Below are positions 1 to 11,834 of a DNA stretch of 64,000 nt, piece by piece. Location of the stretch: positions 112,518 to 176,517 of the forward strand of contig NW_004450943.1 in assembly GCF_000321225.1 (NCBI RefSeq). Direction: 5' to 3'. Within the stretch, counting starts at the first letter, position 1. Each line of letters opens with the position of its first letter. A program made the position numbers and the translations under genes. The stretch is from Odobenus rosmarus divergens (lineage: Eukaryota; Chordata; Mammalia; Carnivora; Odobenidae). The notes beneath the pieces are model-generated. The model was not told the DNA's origin. It did no database searches and worked only from the letters and a program-made list of their open reading frames with translations.

Positions 1-814
1 GCTGCTGTTGTTGGTTAGAATATGACATACATAAAAAAGACAGTGGTGAGCTAGTTCAAACATTTTATTTTTTACAGGCATTTCTGTAATAATGTGAACA
101 TTCTTGAAAAACCCCACATTCTACAAAATCATACACTAGAAATAACAGGGATTGTAGGAAAATGGGGTGAAAAACAGACCACTCACAACTTTGTCACCAT
201 AACACTGAAAACCAACTGCAATCTTGTAAAAATATTAGCACAGTAAAAAAAGACATGCTAAATCCTTGATAGATGAAAAATACTGCAGCAAATCTGGGCC
301 TTACCCTAAAAAATTGCTCAATGGAAGTACAGATAAGGACATGTTGAGGATGATGGGTTGCAGAAACAAGGGAAAAGAAAGCTAGAAAGAAGCGTGCAAT
401 AGCACACCTGAGACAGAGGAGGTAGTCTGAGCTGGAAAGAACTTCAGATGAATGATGGGCATCATATAAGAGACCATATTTCTTCCTAGCTTGCTATATT
501 TGCTGAGAAACATGAAAATGTTGGCAAAAATTGTGCATGAACTAACATGACTTCTATGTTAAATTAACATTGTTTCTCTATTTTCCAGTCCTGTATGAAC
601 TAACTTGCATTACAGAGACCTGAGTTGTAGAAGAACATACCGTATTTTTTTTGAGACACATACTAATACATATTTTACAGTTATTTTGAGTTTCATCTAT
701 AAAGAACATTTATCTCATAGTTGTTAAATGAGATAATGCAGTGAAAACTTAAATAAATGACAAATTATCATGCATATATTTGGTAATGAGATCTTATAAC
801 TTGCTTACCAACAT
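1..814. other. Non-coding stretch, no gene seen
   Basis: AT-rich sequence with no recognisable repeat, RNA gene or credible reading frame. I see nothing assignable in it. Confidence 0.5.
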
Positions 815-950
815 TGGAAAAGTTACTTAAATGCTCTGTGCCCCAGTTTCCTCATCTGTAAAATGGGAATAATATCTACCTTTAGAGCTGTTGTAAGATC
901 AAGTGAGATGATATAAAAAGTACTCAGAACAACTTTGGTATAAATAAGTG
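815..950 (+). repeat. MIR SINE fragment
   Basis: Contains the MIR core segment CAGTTTCCTCATCTGTAAAA followed by the usual 'ATGGGAATAAT' and 'GTTGT' region. It is an ancient tRNA-derived SINE, diverged and truncated, in sense orientation. MIR is shared by all mammals, so it says nothing about the species. Confidence 0.85.
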
Positions 951-1236
951 TTTCTTCTTATTAGATTATCATGCCATCACTGAAAAACTAACATTTAAAG
1001 TGGACTTAAGCATCTTTGACCACCTCTAAAGAAAAACAAACCCCTAAACCAGGTGCCCCTCCAGATCTTCTGAATCCTGTTGGTGGCATATGTCATCTTT
1101 TGAGGGAGGGGCCAATCCTATTTCCTTCAACCTTCCTCCACCCTGTCATCTGCAGCTCTCAGCCTCTCTTTTCCTTGCTCAAAAGTAGTGACTATCTTTT
1201 ATTGCGTGCAATTGTGTTTTCTTTATTTAATTATTT

Positions 1237-1425
1237 AATCTATCAAATACTTATATAGTGCTTACTGGGCACTGTTCTAAGAACAACTATTAACTCATTT
1301 AATTCTCTGTTGGTAGGTATATTGTTATCTCCAATTTATAAATAGTAAGGAGCCTGAAGCACAGAGAGATTAGGAAACTTGCTGAAGGTGTCCAGTTTGG
1401 GAGTGAGAGTGAGGGCAGATCTGTC
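1237..1425 (-). repeat. MIR SINE fragment, antisense
   Basis: Reads as the reverse complement of MIR: 'GTGCTTACTGGGCACTGTTCTAAG', then 'TTAACTCATTTAATTCTC', a stretch like 'CCCATTTTACAGATGAGG' in decayed form, and 'GCACAGAGAGATTAGGAAACTTGC' (each quoted as pieces of a longer match). It is old and non-coding. Confidence 0.8.
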
Positions 1426-2784
1426 TGCTGCCAAGGATGGACGTCCTAACTGGACCCAATGCTGTGGGGCCGGTTTGGTCAGCATTGCCTACTGGTTTGA
1501 GTCACCTCTCTATCTCTGGTGCTGTTCTTGAGGTTCTTGGAAAATGTATCTGGCTGGCTTTTGTCTTCCAGACCCTTCTTTAGGGAGCTCTGGGAGATGG
1601 AGTCTGACTTTGTAGGAAAGAAGCACAGAGACAGCCTCTGAAACATTTCCCCTCACAAAACACTTAATGCGGGCTAATAAAATCATCCCTAGGAAACGTG
1701 CTATTGATTAAGAAGTTATAGGTATAGTCATTTAATTCATATCCTCCCTTCTATGAAAGGATGATTCCCAATCCTAGTTTACTTTTTTTCTCTCTTATCC
1801 CCAAAAGTTGGTTTCTTTACTTCCAAAGGAACAATTTATTATGCATTTTCCTTCATTTAAAAAATATTTAACAACTGATTTGTGTGTTGCATGAAAGTTA
1901 CACATTTCCTAAGATGCATTTGTTATTTTATTTTTTCTCATTCAAAAATGTGTCAGTAATCTTTTTGTTAACATGAAGATAAAGGATTAGTAATGCAAGA
2001 TGCAGTTTTCTTGTAACCTTCTTGAAAGCAGACTATAGTTTCTTATCTGGCTCCAACATTCATTTTCCTGAATTGAAAAAAAAGCGACTTAAAATGAAAT
2101 AAACCACATTTGATTCCTAAGAGCATTGCTAGGAGGGAAATGTACTGAGAGAGGCAGACTTGGTTGGATTCCAGAAAACCCCTCTGCTCCCTAAGCGAGA
2201 GAGTTGACTAATTTTGCATTTTAAAGTACAATTTTAATACAGGAAGAAATTGTGAATTGTCTGTCATTAATCACTAATCAGAAGATACGTATGATTTTAT
2301 TCCCTGAAAATTCCAGCTCTTTTGGAGGGAAAAACAACAATAACAACAAAACAATGAGGTGTAAATCTTCGTGATCTTGGTTTAAATTTCATTTTATTTA
2401 TTGAGTGTCTCTTCTGAGCAAGGAGCTAATAAGCAAGTTGCTGAGAGCATTCGGAGAGAAAGAAGAAAAGCTTCTGCCCTGGATGGGTTCTACCCACTCC
2501 CCTTGACCCTTAATGGTAGAGGAGGCATATGTGGTGGAAGAAAATACACTTGGTTTTTACTCTCAACTGCAATGTTCAGGTACAAGTAGAGGGAATTGAT
2601 AGGTCTTTTGTGCTCTTTTTATATGTGGTTATAAATGAGATTGCCTCAACCTTCCTTGCCTCATCACACATATACCCTTGGCGAGTGTATATGTGGAGGG
2701 GGCACTCAAAGCTTTTCGAAACGTCACCTGAGCACAGATGGTGAAACAGACTTGTTTCTTTCAGAATCTCTGAAAAGAGATTCT
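1426..2784. other. Unique non-coding stretch with ATTA-rich patches
   Basis: No repeat family or gene is recognisable. Two patches, about 1660-1760 and 2210-2300, are rich in TAAT/ATTA homeodomain-type core motifs and lack repeat signatures. They could be conserved non-coding elements, but this rests on composition only. Confidence 0.4.
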
Positions 2785-3130
2785 GGCCTACCTAGTGCCA
2801 GACCCTGGTGAGGTAAATGAGAGCTGGTCCTTGCCCTCCAGGAAATACTTTTAACATATGATAAATGTTAAGATGGAGGTGAGTGCCAGAGGAAGGGCAC
2901 ACGGATGCACCTGAGGGTTCAGGGAAAGCTTCTAGGAAAGCTGGAGGGGGAGGAAGAGGTGGCCAGGTAAGGAAATGTGAGGGAGCACTGCAGGAAAACG
3001 TGAAACATGCATGAAACTTGGCAGAAAGCTCCACTCTGTCATCACTCAGGCCTCGAAAGAAACTGTGGGATCTGGCAGTCAAGGCCATTGGTGTGCTTTG
3101 TGAGAGTAGTTCTGTGACATGACAGGGCAG
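2785..3130 (-). repeat. L2 LINE 3' fragment, antisense
   Basis: Opens with 'GCCAGACCCTGGTGAGGTAA' and 'CTGGTCCTTGCCCTCCAGGA', the antisense of the L2 3' region. It then continues as the purine-rich 'GGAAAGCTTCTAGGAAAGCT' type of text. Strongly diverged. The right boundary is uncertain. Confidence 0.55.
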
Positions 3131-4324
3131 AAAGCAGGTTTCAGCATAAGTGGGGAGCAAAGAAGTGAAAACAAATGAAACAGTCTGACGGACTGAACAA
3201 AAGGGGAGGACTTGAGGGTAGCCTACGGGGCAAGCAGGGCTTGAGAGGAACTAGGGGGAGGGCACAGAAGGAGTGGGACCTTTAGTGAAGCTGGAGACGC
3301 AGAAAGGGAAGGGTCCTGGAGGGGAGGGCATTAGAGCCAGGTTTGAGGAGGGGATTGGCTTTGTGTAGGAGGAAGAGCTCCTCATGTCTTGCCATCTGGC
3401 CCGATTCATAGGTGCTAGAGGTGGGCATTGAGCTGATTCACTCTGGGTTAGCTCCATCTTCTCCACTAGGGTGGAGAAGCTTTCCATGGAGAGGAGCGCG
3501 ACAGGGAGGCTGCTGATGGAATAGGTGAAGGAGTGCAGACCAGACAGGGGAGCATTTTATCCACAAACACTTCTGTATGCAATCTTCTAAACTAATGAAT
3601 CGTTGAGCACTACAAAAAAAAAAAAATAATAAAAAAATAAATAAATAAATAAAAGCTAAAAAAAAGACTGTTTTAGAAAACATAACTTTAATATGAGCAT
3701 TACATTTAAATATAATTAATAATTCCCTAATTACTTTGTACATATTTCCTTGATTAACTTACACGTTTTAAACAATTCATTTGAAATCTCTTTCTATAAG
3801 TGGTACTTTGTAAGATCCCCCTTATTATCCTGAAATAAAATGATAGGTAATTACCGCCTACCTAGAATAAAAAAAAGCAAAAACCAATACAATGCCCTAA
3901 CTGAACACAAAAGAGAAATAAAGTAAAAGCAACATAAAATTAAACATATATTTCAACATTTAAGTGCTTGGACACCACTACACTAGAGGATGTATTAACG
4001 TAGTTTGACGCTTGAACTTGAAAACAGAACTGCTGTGAAAGTGACAGACTTGAACACAGACTGATGCAGAGGTATCATGTGGTGACTTAATTATTATGAA
4101 TGACACTGCCATTAGTGACATACTTTTGGGAAATAAATTCTTGAAAAAATTTCTAACAAAATAGGGTATAGCCTTCTCTTAATTTATATTGTTGCTGTTC
4201 CTGAAAATTCAGTGTATAAAAATTACTTTGTGTTTATATGTAAAATGGAATTAATCTCTAAGTACAGATAATTATAAATTATTTTTTACTTTTTCATTTA
4301 CATTTTGTTTATTATTATTATTTG
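3131..4324. other. Non-coding stretch with A-rich low-complexity patch
   Basis: No gene seen. Positions 3612-3666 are an A-rich run grading into (AAAT)n, and 3660-4260 is AT-rich unique sequence. The poly-A patch could be an old retroposon tail, but no body is recognisable next to it. Confidence 0.5.
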
Positions 4325-4500
4325 CTTTAAAAAAAACCCCTACTTTATTGAGGTATGATTGACATACAAAAAGCTGTACGTATTTAATGTTTATAATTTG
4401 ATGAGTTTGGAGATAAGTATAAATTCCTAAAACCCTCGCCATAATCTGTGCCATAAACATATCCATCACCTCCAAAAGTTTCCTCCCACCATATAAATGA
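4325..4500 (-). repeat. L1M-type 3' UTR fragment, antisense
   Basis: 'TTTATTGAGGTATGATTGAC' followed by 'ATACAAAAAGCTGTACGTAT' and 'ATATCCATCACCTCCAAAAG' is the antisense of the 3' end of old mammalian L1 (L1MA/L1MB class). Only about 170 bp of the 3' UTR remain. Confidence 0.8.
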
Positions 4501-7500
4501 TTTTTTAAACTGATATGAATGTCTGGGGGAAATCTTCAAGAAGTCATGTGGGATGTAGAACAATATCCTATTGGCAGGACCATCCCATGCATTGTGAGAT
4601 GACTTTATTCATGGCTCCTGCCCCCGAAGTGCCAGAACTATTTTAGATTAAAGGAGATTAAAGAGACTTGATAACTCAATTCACTTATGATCTTTAATTA
4701 AATCCTGGATGGAACTCAAAACCAGCTACAAAGAACATTATTGGGATAATTGAGGACATTTAAATAACAAATTGTGTAATAGATAATAGTATTAATGTCA
4801 CATTTCTTGAGCATCAAGATAATTATTGTTCTATTCCTGCAATTCTTCCACAGATTTGACAGCTTTCAAGATAAAATGTTCTTGGGGAAATGCCCTCACA
4901 AATTTTCAAAATTACCATGGGGGGGCAGTACCACTCCCATTGAGAACTGGTACCCTAGGTGATAGGTCCAGAGGGAAGGAGATGGAGTTGGGAAAGAAGG
5001 AAGAAGTTAGAAGTGGGAGTGAGGTTCCTCCCCTGTGCACTGCCTTGGGGTGGATCTAGGAGGGGTACCTAGAAACACCTATAAATTTGGGTTTCCAAGA
5101 ATAGTAATGACTTGTAACCTATTTATCATCTGGAACTTTAGAAGTGGCAGCCTTGCTAATATTCCCCAGGCCACAATGGCTTGGGAATAGACTGCTACTG
5201 GGAGAGCATCAGAAAGTCCCCATGTGCCCAGGAGAAGCATATTAATGGCTGATAAAAGGTGAAGAGCTCATGCTAGTGGATGCTGACAGATGGATGAAAG
5301 TGGCTATGGCCTAGAGGCCCCCTCCATGCTCACTCCCACACTCTGAACTCCGGGGTTATCTCAGGAACTTTGCAGCTACCCTCAGTAAAAAGGGGATGCA
5401 AAATGGGGGATAGGGTGGGGTGGAAGACAATGGACCCACAAAATTTGAGTTAGGCTTAAAATGAGTGATCACTAATTTGAATTTACTTGCATGTGACTAA
5501 ATCGTTTGCTGCTGTCAGATGGAAATGGGAGATCAAATCGAATGGAGTTACAGAAAATGAAGTTACATTTCTTTTGGTAAATATAATTTTGAGGCTTGTA
5601 AAAACTTGAATCTGCTAAAGTAGTTAGATCACATGTATCCCTGGAATAGAGTATTCACTTCCTAAATTCTATAGGATGGTTTTATTTATTTTATATCATG
5701 TTTTACAGTACTATTATTTGAATTCTCAGAGAAGTGGAAAGGTCAGGGGCATCACTGTACCTATAGAATATAGTATCAGAGAGATGACAAGGGAGTGGAC
5801 AAAGGATTGTGCAGACATGGAAACACCATTTTTACAGAGACAGGGAGCTGCTGGGGGAAGTCATGTCTGAAATTGTGAGTATGGAAAATACCAGAAGTCT
5901 TGGGAGTCTCTTTTCCAGTTCTCTAACCAAGAGGAGATGAAGAAGACAATTTGTTCATTTAGTTAAAAAAAAAATCAATTCGAAAAATATCTTATAATTC
6001 CTCAATGAGGCCTGTGGAGAATGTGTGGGCTCCCGTAAAATAAAACCCCTGTACCTTCAGCTGGCCCCCTTTGTTTAATCAGAGGATGCCATAGGAACCA
6101 GCAAGGGCAGATGGCTGAGATCCTATCTCAGCAGCCCCAGGAATTAGGAACATTAATTTTAAAGGGGGATTAAAGCACAGAAGAACGTTTTTAAAACATC
6201 ATGCATTTTCATAAGCATCTAGGCACTCTCCCTAGCTAGATGTTTATGTGATGGGTCTTCAGAACAAAAACTGTGACAGAAGCAGGAGAGCTCTATGTGG
6301 GGGGAAATATCAATATTTGTCTTGCTAAAGTACCAGGAGGGGTTCTTCTTTTGTCTCAGTTTCGGTTCTTGGTCCATGGGATGGAGGGAGAGCCTGGCAT
6401 TATTTCAACTTTGTAGATCGTGGTGTTTCTGGGCATTGAGGCCTCTCTTAAGACATCGTGCCTTCCATGAGGGGGTCCTAGGAAGTTCTAGGCATGTAGG
6501 AGCAATGAGGCAGTCTACCCATTCCAGGCCAGACCTCGAAGAGATTTCGCTGCCTTGCACTTTAGACATCAAGTCACCCTGGTGTTGTAGTTTTCAGACC
6601 GGTGAATGTGTACTCCTGGGGATAGCTGGTGACTTTCTATGCAGCAGGAGGACACAAGGAGAGTTTAGGTCCCCAGACTCCATGTATCTTCTTTCCTAAT
6701 GTTTATCTGCCTGGTAACATAACTGAGGTCGGCAGATTCTCCTTTCTCATTTCCTCTTACTTTAGAGAACATAGGCATACCTCTCTCCTGACCATGGTGC
6801 TTTGTTTCATGATGGATAAATCCCTGGTGGCGACAAACAAAAGGTTTTTGGTTGAAAAAGTGACAGGCTTTAATGACTGGGTTAAAAATCCTTTCACTAC
6901 TCCGTTGGTTAATGACTCTTCACTTTCATCAAAATTGATATGTGCCCCTTGTCCCTGCCCTGCACCTTCGTTTTTACCTGGGGTAGCATTACAGACATAA
7001 TTATTATGTCTATGATAACACTGACTGTGTCTAAAATCAAGATGTGTCTCATAGTCAATGGCATCTTATAATTTTTTCAGGTAGATCTCAGTCATGAAGT
7101 TGTCATATGCTGTTCATATGCCATAAATAGCCTGACAGTTCCAAGTAAGAAAGCTCCAGAATAAAGACTTATGGAATGGTGTCTGTGGCTTGGCAGAAAA
7201 TCCCAGAGACAATAGTGGAGCACTCTTATGAGAAATGTTGCTTCTCCAATGTTCTTGATAGCACAGAGGATGATAATGGATAGGAAACTGTGATAATTAA
7301 AGTCTTAGTTGAAAATTGATTCAGAAGACCTAGACTCAGACTGTGAAGATGTTGTAGGAGTACTGTAGCCAATTTATTTCATTTATATTACCTTTTTTAT
7401 GAATGCATAAGAATAATATATAATTAAAATCTATGTCTAAAGTTAAAAGAGCTCTTCCAATAAATCTAAAAAAAAAGCCAAAATGGTAAGAAAGCATTAC

Positions 7501-8169
7501 GTCATGGTTTAATTGGCAGGACTTTTCCCCCCTAGAGATATATAAAAAAAAAATGTGTTCTAAAATCAGTGATGTAGTAGATTCAGTGAAATGCAATATG
7601 TTTAATAATCATATATCAAAATATAATTTATATTGCTTCAAATAATTGTGTGATGATAAATGCAATGATAATGTAATTCAGAAGAAAAATGTTAATACTT
7701 AGAACTGTAAGGGCATAGGAAATAAAAAAAAACTCTCTCTCTCTCTCTGTATATATACACACATTTGTAGTAGTAGTTTGCACAGGGCCTAACACATATC
7801 CCTGTGTTTCCCTTGAAAATTTAAACCATCCATGTGTGTTTATTGTAGCATCCTGGGGTACTCCAGCACACAGTTTGGGAACCACAACTATGGGCCGTAT
7901 TCTTAATCTTCTTTGCTGACTTAAGGAAGTTCAGGTTTTCTGGTTTCCCTGAGGTGGTTAGGACTCTGGCAGCAGCTGCGGATGAAAACTTAATGAAGCT
8001 GGGGAAAGAAGAAGCCAAAAATAGACCAAGGAAAAACCCTGGGCTCAGTGATAGCCTTTCACTGGGACAAATAGCCATTTGTGTATCTAATTTTGAGAGG
8101 CCACCAATTCTGACTAGCTGCTAAGGATTTTCACATTGCCACATGCAACATCCTTTCTTTCTTCTAATG
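4501..8169. other. Largely unique non-coding stretch
   Basis: I recognise no gene here; the reading frames, including one of 134 codons at 6295-6699, look random. Positions 6000-6240 read as repeat-free sequence with a SOX/TCF-like 'CCCTTTGTTTAATCAGAGG' and several ATTA cores, and could be a conserved element. Positions 7731-7766 hold a compound (CT)n-(AT)n-(AC)n microsatellite. Around 7856-7890 a 'CAGTTTGGGAACCAC' end resembles hAT/MER-type termini, but no body is assignable. Confidence 0.45.
7731..7766. repeat. Compound (CT)n (AT)n (AC)n microsatellite
   Basis: About eight CT dinucleotides are followed by a short TATATA and ACACAC run. It is a short, probably variable, simple repeat. Confidence 0.85.
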
Positions 8170-8320
8170 CAGTCTGAAATTATAAATTCTGAGGGGGCAA
8201 AGGCCATGTCTTCTTCAAAATTATATGGGACACCTAAAATTACATATAATTTTATATTATGCCCAACACAGTGGCTGGACTTGAGAAGTTACTTAGTAAA
8301 TATTTATTGATCTAAAAATC
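8170..8320 (+). repeat. L2 LINE 3' end fragment
   Basis: 'GAGGGGGCAAAGGCCATGTC' and 'CCCAACACAGTGGCTGGACT' with 'AGTAAATATTTATTGA' follow the order of the L2 3' tail (gain of 'chiefly CAGTGCCTGGCACATAG ... AATAAATATTTGTTGA'). Diverged, sense orientation. Confidence 0.65.
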
Positions 8321-8784
8321 AGTAAATCAATGGAAGAAAGAAAAATATATTGTATGCAGTACTAGATACAATTCTTTGAACTTTCTTTGTTGAAGAAAAG
8401 TGCTTAGACATAGTGTTACGTTTTCTTAGGACAGATGTTCTTCTACATGAATGGGAGTATCAAATTTGGTACCCAGATATGGTTTAAGAAGAGCACTAAG
8501 CTCTGCGGGGCGGGAATGAGGCCAGCCCACATCCCCTTCCATCATGGAGATGAACACCAGGCAATCCTGCTTCTATACCTAACATTTCTAATTTTCAAAT
8601 TCTACTTATACTTTGCCGACAAAGTAAGAAAACACTTTTTTTTGTCTTGTGAAAAGAGAATAAAACACTCATTTTTTGGTACAAAAATCTATCTTAATGT
8701 AGGGTTCTTTTTGTTTGTTTGTTTATGCCAAGCTGCATCACCCCACCCACTTTCTTTAAAAATACAATTAAGAGTTTGCAGTTT

Positions 8785-8978
8785 GGGGGCTCCTGGGTGG
8801 CTCAGTCAGCTAAACATCTGCCTTTGGCTCAGGTCATGATCCTGGGGTCCTGGGATTGAGCCCCAATTGGACTCCCTGCTCAGTGGGGAGCCTGCTTCTC
8901 CCTCTCCCTCTGTCTGCCTCTCCCCCTGTTTATGTGCACTCTCTCTGACAAATAAATAAATAAAATCTTAAAAAAAAA
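8785..8978 (+). mobile_element. CAN-SINE (carnivore tRNA-derived SINE), full length
   Basis: Starts GGGGCTCCTGGGTGGCTCAG (RNA polymerase III A-box region) and has a B-box-like GGATTGAGCCCC. It continues through a CT-rich stretch and ends in AAATAAATAAATAAAATCTT plus poly-A. The flanking target-site duplication AGTTTGCAGTT is exact at 8773-8783 and 8979-8989, which marks insertion by LINE-1 machinery. It is the only SINE in the window on the plus strand. Confidence 0.97.
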
Positions 8979-8989
8979 AGTTTGCAGTT

Positions 8990-10690
8990 GTTAATTCTTT
9001 AAGGCCATTTGAAGTTCTGAGTTCTTGGGATTCCCTATGTTTTCTGTGAACCCTTGAATCTCTGGCTTGAGCTTCCGCCATCTGTGTCTCCAGTACTGGC
9101 TGTTCCGCCCAGTGTTAGACCTTCTCTGCTGGGACCTCACACCTGCTCTTGTCCTGGATTCTGCAGTTCAAGGTGGAGAGTGGGTGGATGTAGGCACCAG
9201 AGATGAAAAATGGAGGCCTTGCACAAATGCGAGAACATCAAACAACAAGCCTTCTTTTAAGTGAAAGGAAAGGCTGCAGTGAAGTAAAAATGATGAAGAG
9301 GTGTTTTTAGCAACAACTGTTGAGCCTGATGATTATTTCAAAGTCAGTTATTTTGAATAGTTTAAGGTGTTAACCTTGGCCCAGACTGGCTGCCTTTAGC
9401 CACTGAAGCTGAAGGTGTCCAGAGTGAATTATACAGAAGGCCATTTAGGCTGAGCCTCTTGGCATTCTGAATCGGATGCCATTTTTAATTTTTATTTTCT
9501 CATGGTTGCTGTGTGTGTGTTTGTGTTTGCAAAAGCAGTTTAGGCCCTGGAATTGCAAGCTGTTAAGACCAGGGCTGCTTTGCAATCTCCTATCTTTGTT
9601 CCTCACCTCATTTTGAACGATTGTTACACATTTGTAAGTACAATGGGATTATTTATTCATTGTGTCTGTCCACTCTTTTCTGTGCCACAAAAGGAGAAAT
9701 AGCCTGCACTGGGACTTAAGAGCTTTCTGACGGCTCCAAAGTCATGACATTTCCTTTGCTTTTTGATGGCTGGCTTTGAAAAGCGGGGGAAGCTGGGTGA
9801 CAAACTCTGTTGGCTCCAGGAGGGAGATGACTTGTCGTTGTTGTGAAAAGGCATATTTAGTTACTTTTATAAAAAGCAAATTGCGGACTTAATAGAGCCA
9901 CACAGTCTTCTTTGGAGATTGCTACAAGGTGGATTGTCTTGATAAAACATTTGAAGCCAGAAATCCATCAAGCGTCTGTGAATATAAGCACTGACCTGAA
10001 CCCAAGCACACAGCATTCTCACCAAACTTCAAAGTTATTTATTTTTTTAAATGGAGAAAGGATAACTGTCCAGTACCTTTCATTTTGTCTTCTTTGCAAT
10101 TCTTCCAGTTCCAAATCAAATGAGAGTATGATGATGAACTATTTCGAGTATATCTGAGACCATATGCGCTGGTATCTGTAGGCTCAGCTTTTTGGCTTTC
10201 TGCAGAAGCTATGAACATACACTTGAAGCTGAGTATTTAGCAGACCCTTTCATGGCCAAGGGCAAATCTCTATGTTAAACTGAACAAATGCCTTCTTTGC
10301 ATTACCCTCTCCCAAGTTCCTTGATCACTATGATGTTTCCTGTCACTTTTTAGGTGATATTGAAAGAGCAACCTCAAGTCATGTTGCTTTCCTCCTAGGT
10401 ACTTACCTGTCTTTGAGGTAGCTGCCACCAGGTGAGGGTAGAATCTTTAGGCATGGCAGTACTTTGCCAGATGTAGATGAGAGCAAGCGAGAGTCAATGG
10501 CTATTGGTATTTTTTCCATCAAGGTAACAGCTATACTAAGTAATAATATGAATGGTTAACTATGTTTTAATTTCCAAGCCCTCTCCCAAACCATCATTGC
10601 AGAGTCTCAGTTTTCTGCTGTTAAAGGGAGTGAGGCGCCCTTCCTACTCATGGGTGGTTGATGAGGCACAATTCAATGGGCTATGTTGAG
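8990..10690. other. Unique non-coding stretch, possible conserved element
   Basis: No gene or transposon identified. Positions about 9280-9900 are repeat-free with balanced composition and short ATTA/TAAT motifs, which is the look of conserved non-coding DNA. A short (GT)n lies near 9510-9530. Confidence 0.4.
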
Positions 10691-10716
10691 AAAACAACAA
10701 CAACAACAACAAAAAG
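10691..10716. repeat. (CAA)n microsatellite
   Basis: A run of six or so CAA units inside an A-rich context. No gene is associated with it. Confidence 0.85.
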
Positions 10717-10984
10717 CTGAGATTTAAAAGGGATTTTATTTGAAAAATGAAACACGCATCTTGCAGAACAGCTGTGTTCTGTTGTAAGCAAGGTACTGAA
10801 CAAAATGAAGAGAAGACTTAAGTTAGGAAGGGCAGTGGGTGGGAATGGGCCCGTGCTATCTGGCCCCTGTTTACTGGCCCTTCAGCCTAGGCCCTTGGAA
10901 AGGCTGTGATCGTAGCCCTTGTCTTTCTTTTTTTAATCCTTCCTCCTTTCCTTTCTGGAAAAGAAAAATACAGAAAAAATAGGA

Positions 10985-11590
10985 AGATCAATGTAAAATC
11001 AGTACTTGTATACTCACTACCCAGAATTAACTAATAGTAACACATAGCTATTTTTGCTTTAGGTTTTAAAAACCATTTAAAAGCAATGATAGTACCTTAC
11101 AGTTAAAATTGAGGTCCCCTTTATTTTTCCTCCCCGGTGCCATTCACGTTCCCCTTCCCATAGAAAAATGAACTTTATACCTTGGTTCTCCCCAACCCCC
11201 CAACAAAAGCCTACAGTGTTTCTAGTACCATGAATTATTATTCTTCTTCTTCTTAAAGATTTTACCTATTTGAGAGGGAGTTCGCGCGCGAGAGAGCACA
11301 AGCAGGGGGAGGAGCAGAGGGAGAGGGAGAAAAGCCGAGCAGGGAGCCTGAGGACCCTGGGATCATGACCTGAGCTGAAGGCAAACGCTTAACCAGGCCA
11401 CCCAGGCCCCTACCATGAATTATTTTTTAAAAAAATGCAAATGGTGTCACAATGCTCATGGTACTCTTATTGTTTTTTCACTCAATATTTTGTCTTCTAA
11501 ATCTTCCCATATTGAGATATGTGTGTATGTTGATTCATCTAAATTTCTGTATAATATTTAATTGTATGAATATATAAAACTCTCCTCTTG
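10985..11590 (-). repeat. Old L1-like 3' UTR sequence, antisense, split by a SINE
   Basis: The text 'CACATAGCTATTTTTGC', 'CCCCTTTATTTTTCCTCCCC' and, beyond the SINE, 'TTTTTTCACTCAATATTTTG' and 'TCTTCCCATATTGAGATATG' resembles the antisense of L1M 3' UTRs. The match is by pattern only, so the family is not firmly assigned. Confidence 0.45.
11240..11410 (-). mobile_element. CAN-SINE, antisense
   Basis: Reverse-complement head (CCTGGGTGGC in minus sense) ends at 11410 and the T-rich tail lies at 11240. An exact 14-bp target-site duplication, TACCATGAATTATT, flanks it at 11226-11239 and 11411-11424. A short CGCGCGCG run inside comes from the SINE body and is not a CpG island. Confidence 0.97.
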
Positions 11591-11834
11591 ATTTGTTCAA
11601 ATATATTAGGTATTCTGCCAAAATCATCTTCTTGAAGAAGTGTCCCTGGGGGACCTCCTCCAATCAGCACCGATTACCTTTATACTGGCAGCACATCTGT
11701 TGTCCTAAGAATTTTCCTTTTGCCTATCCTGTATTGGATTTCCTCTTTCCTATATCCCCTATCTTCCACTTTTTTGTTTATTCCTTTGTTTTAGCAAAGA
11801 CCATGTTATAGTAGCTTCCTGAAAACTAATTCAT

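Noticed and set aside
6295..6699. 134-codon plus frame as a possible gene
   Set aside because: No family resemblance, no splice or promoter support, and a length that chance allows in 64 kb.
8435..8839. 134-codon plus frame
   Set aside because: Its end runs into the CAN-SINE at 8785, and the rest has no recognisable family.
8785..8860. tRNA gene, suggested by A- and B-box-like sequences
   Set aside because: It is the tRNA-derived head of a SINE, without an intact tRNA fold. The same applies to the other seven SINEs.
11280..11292. CGCGCGCG run as a CpG island or promoter
   Set aside because: A few CpGs inside a CAN-SINE; the surrounding sequence is CpG-poor.
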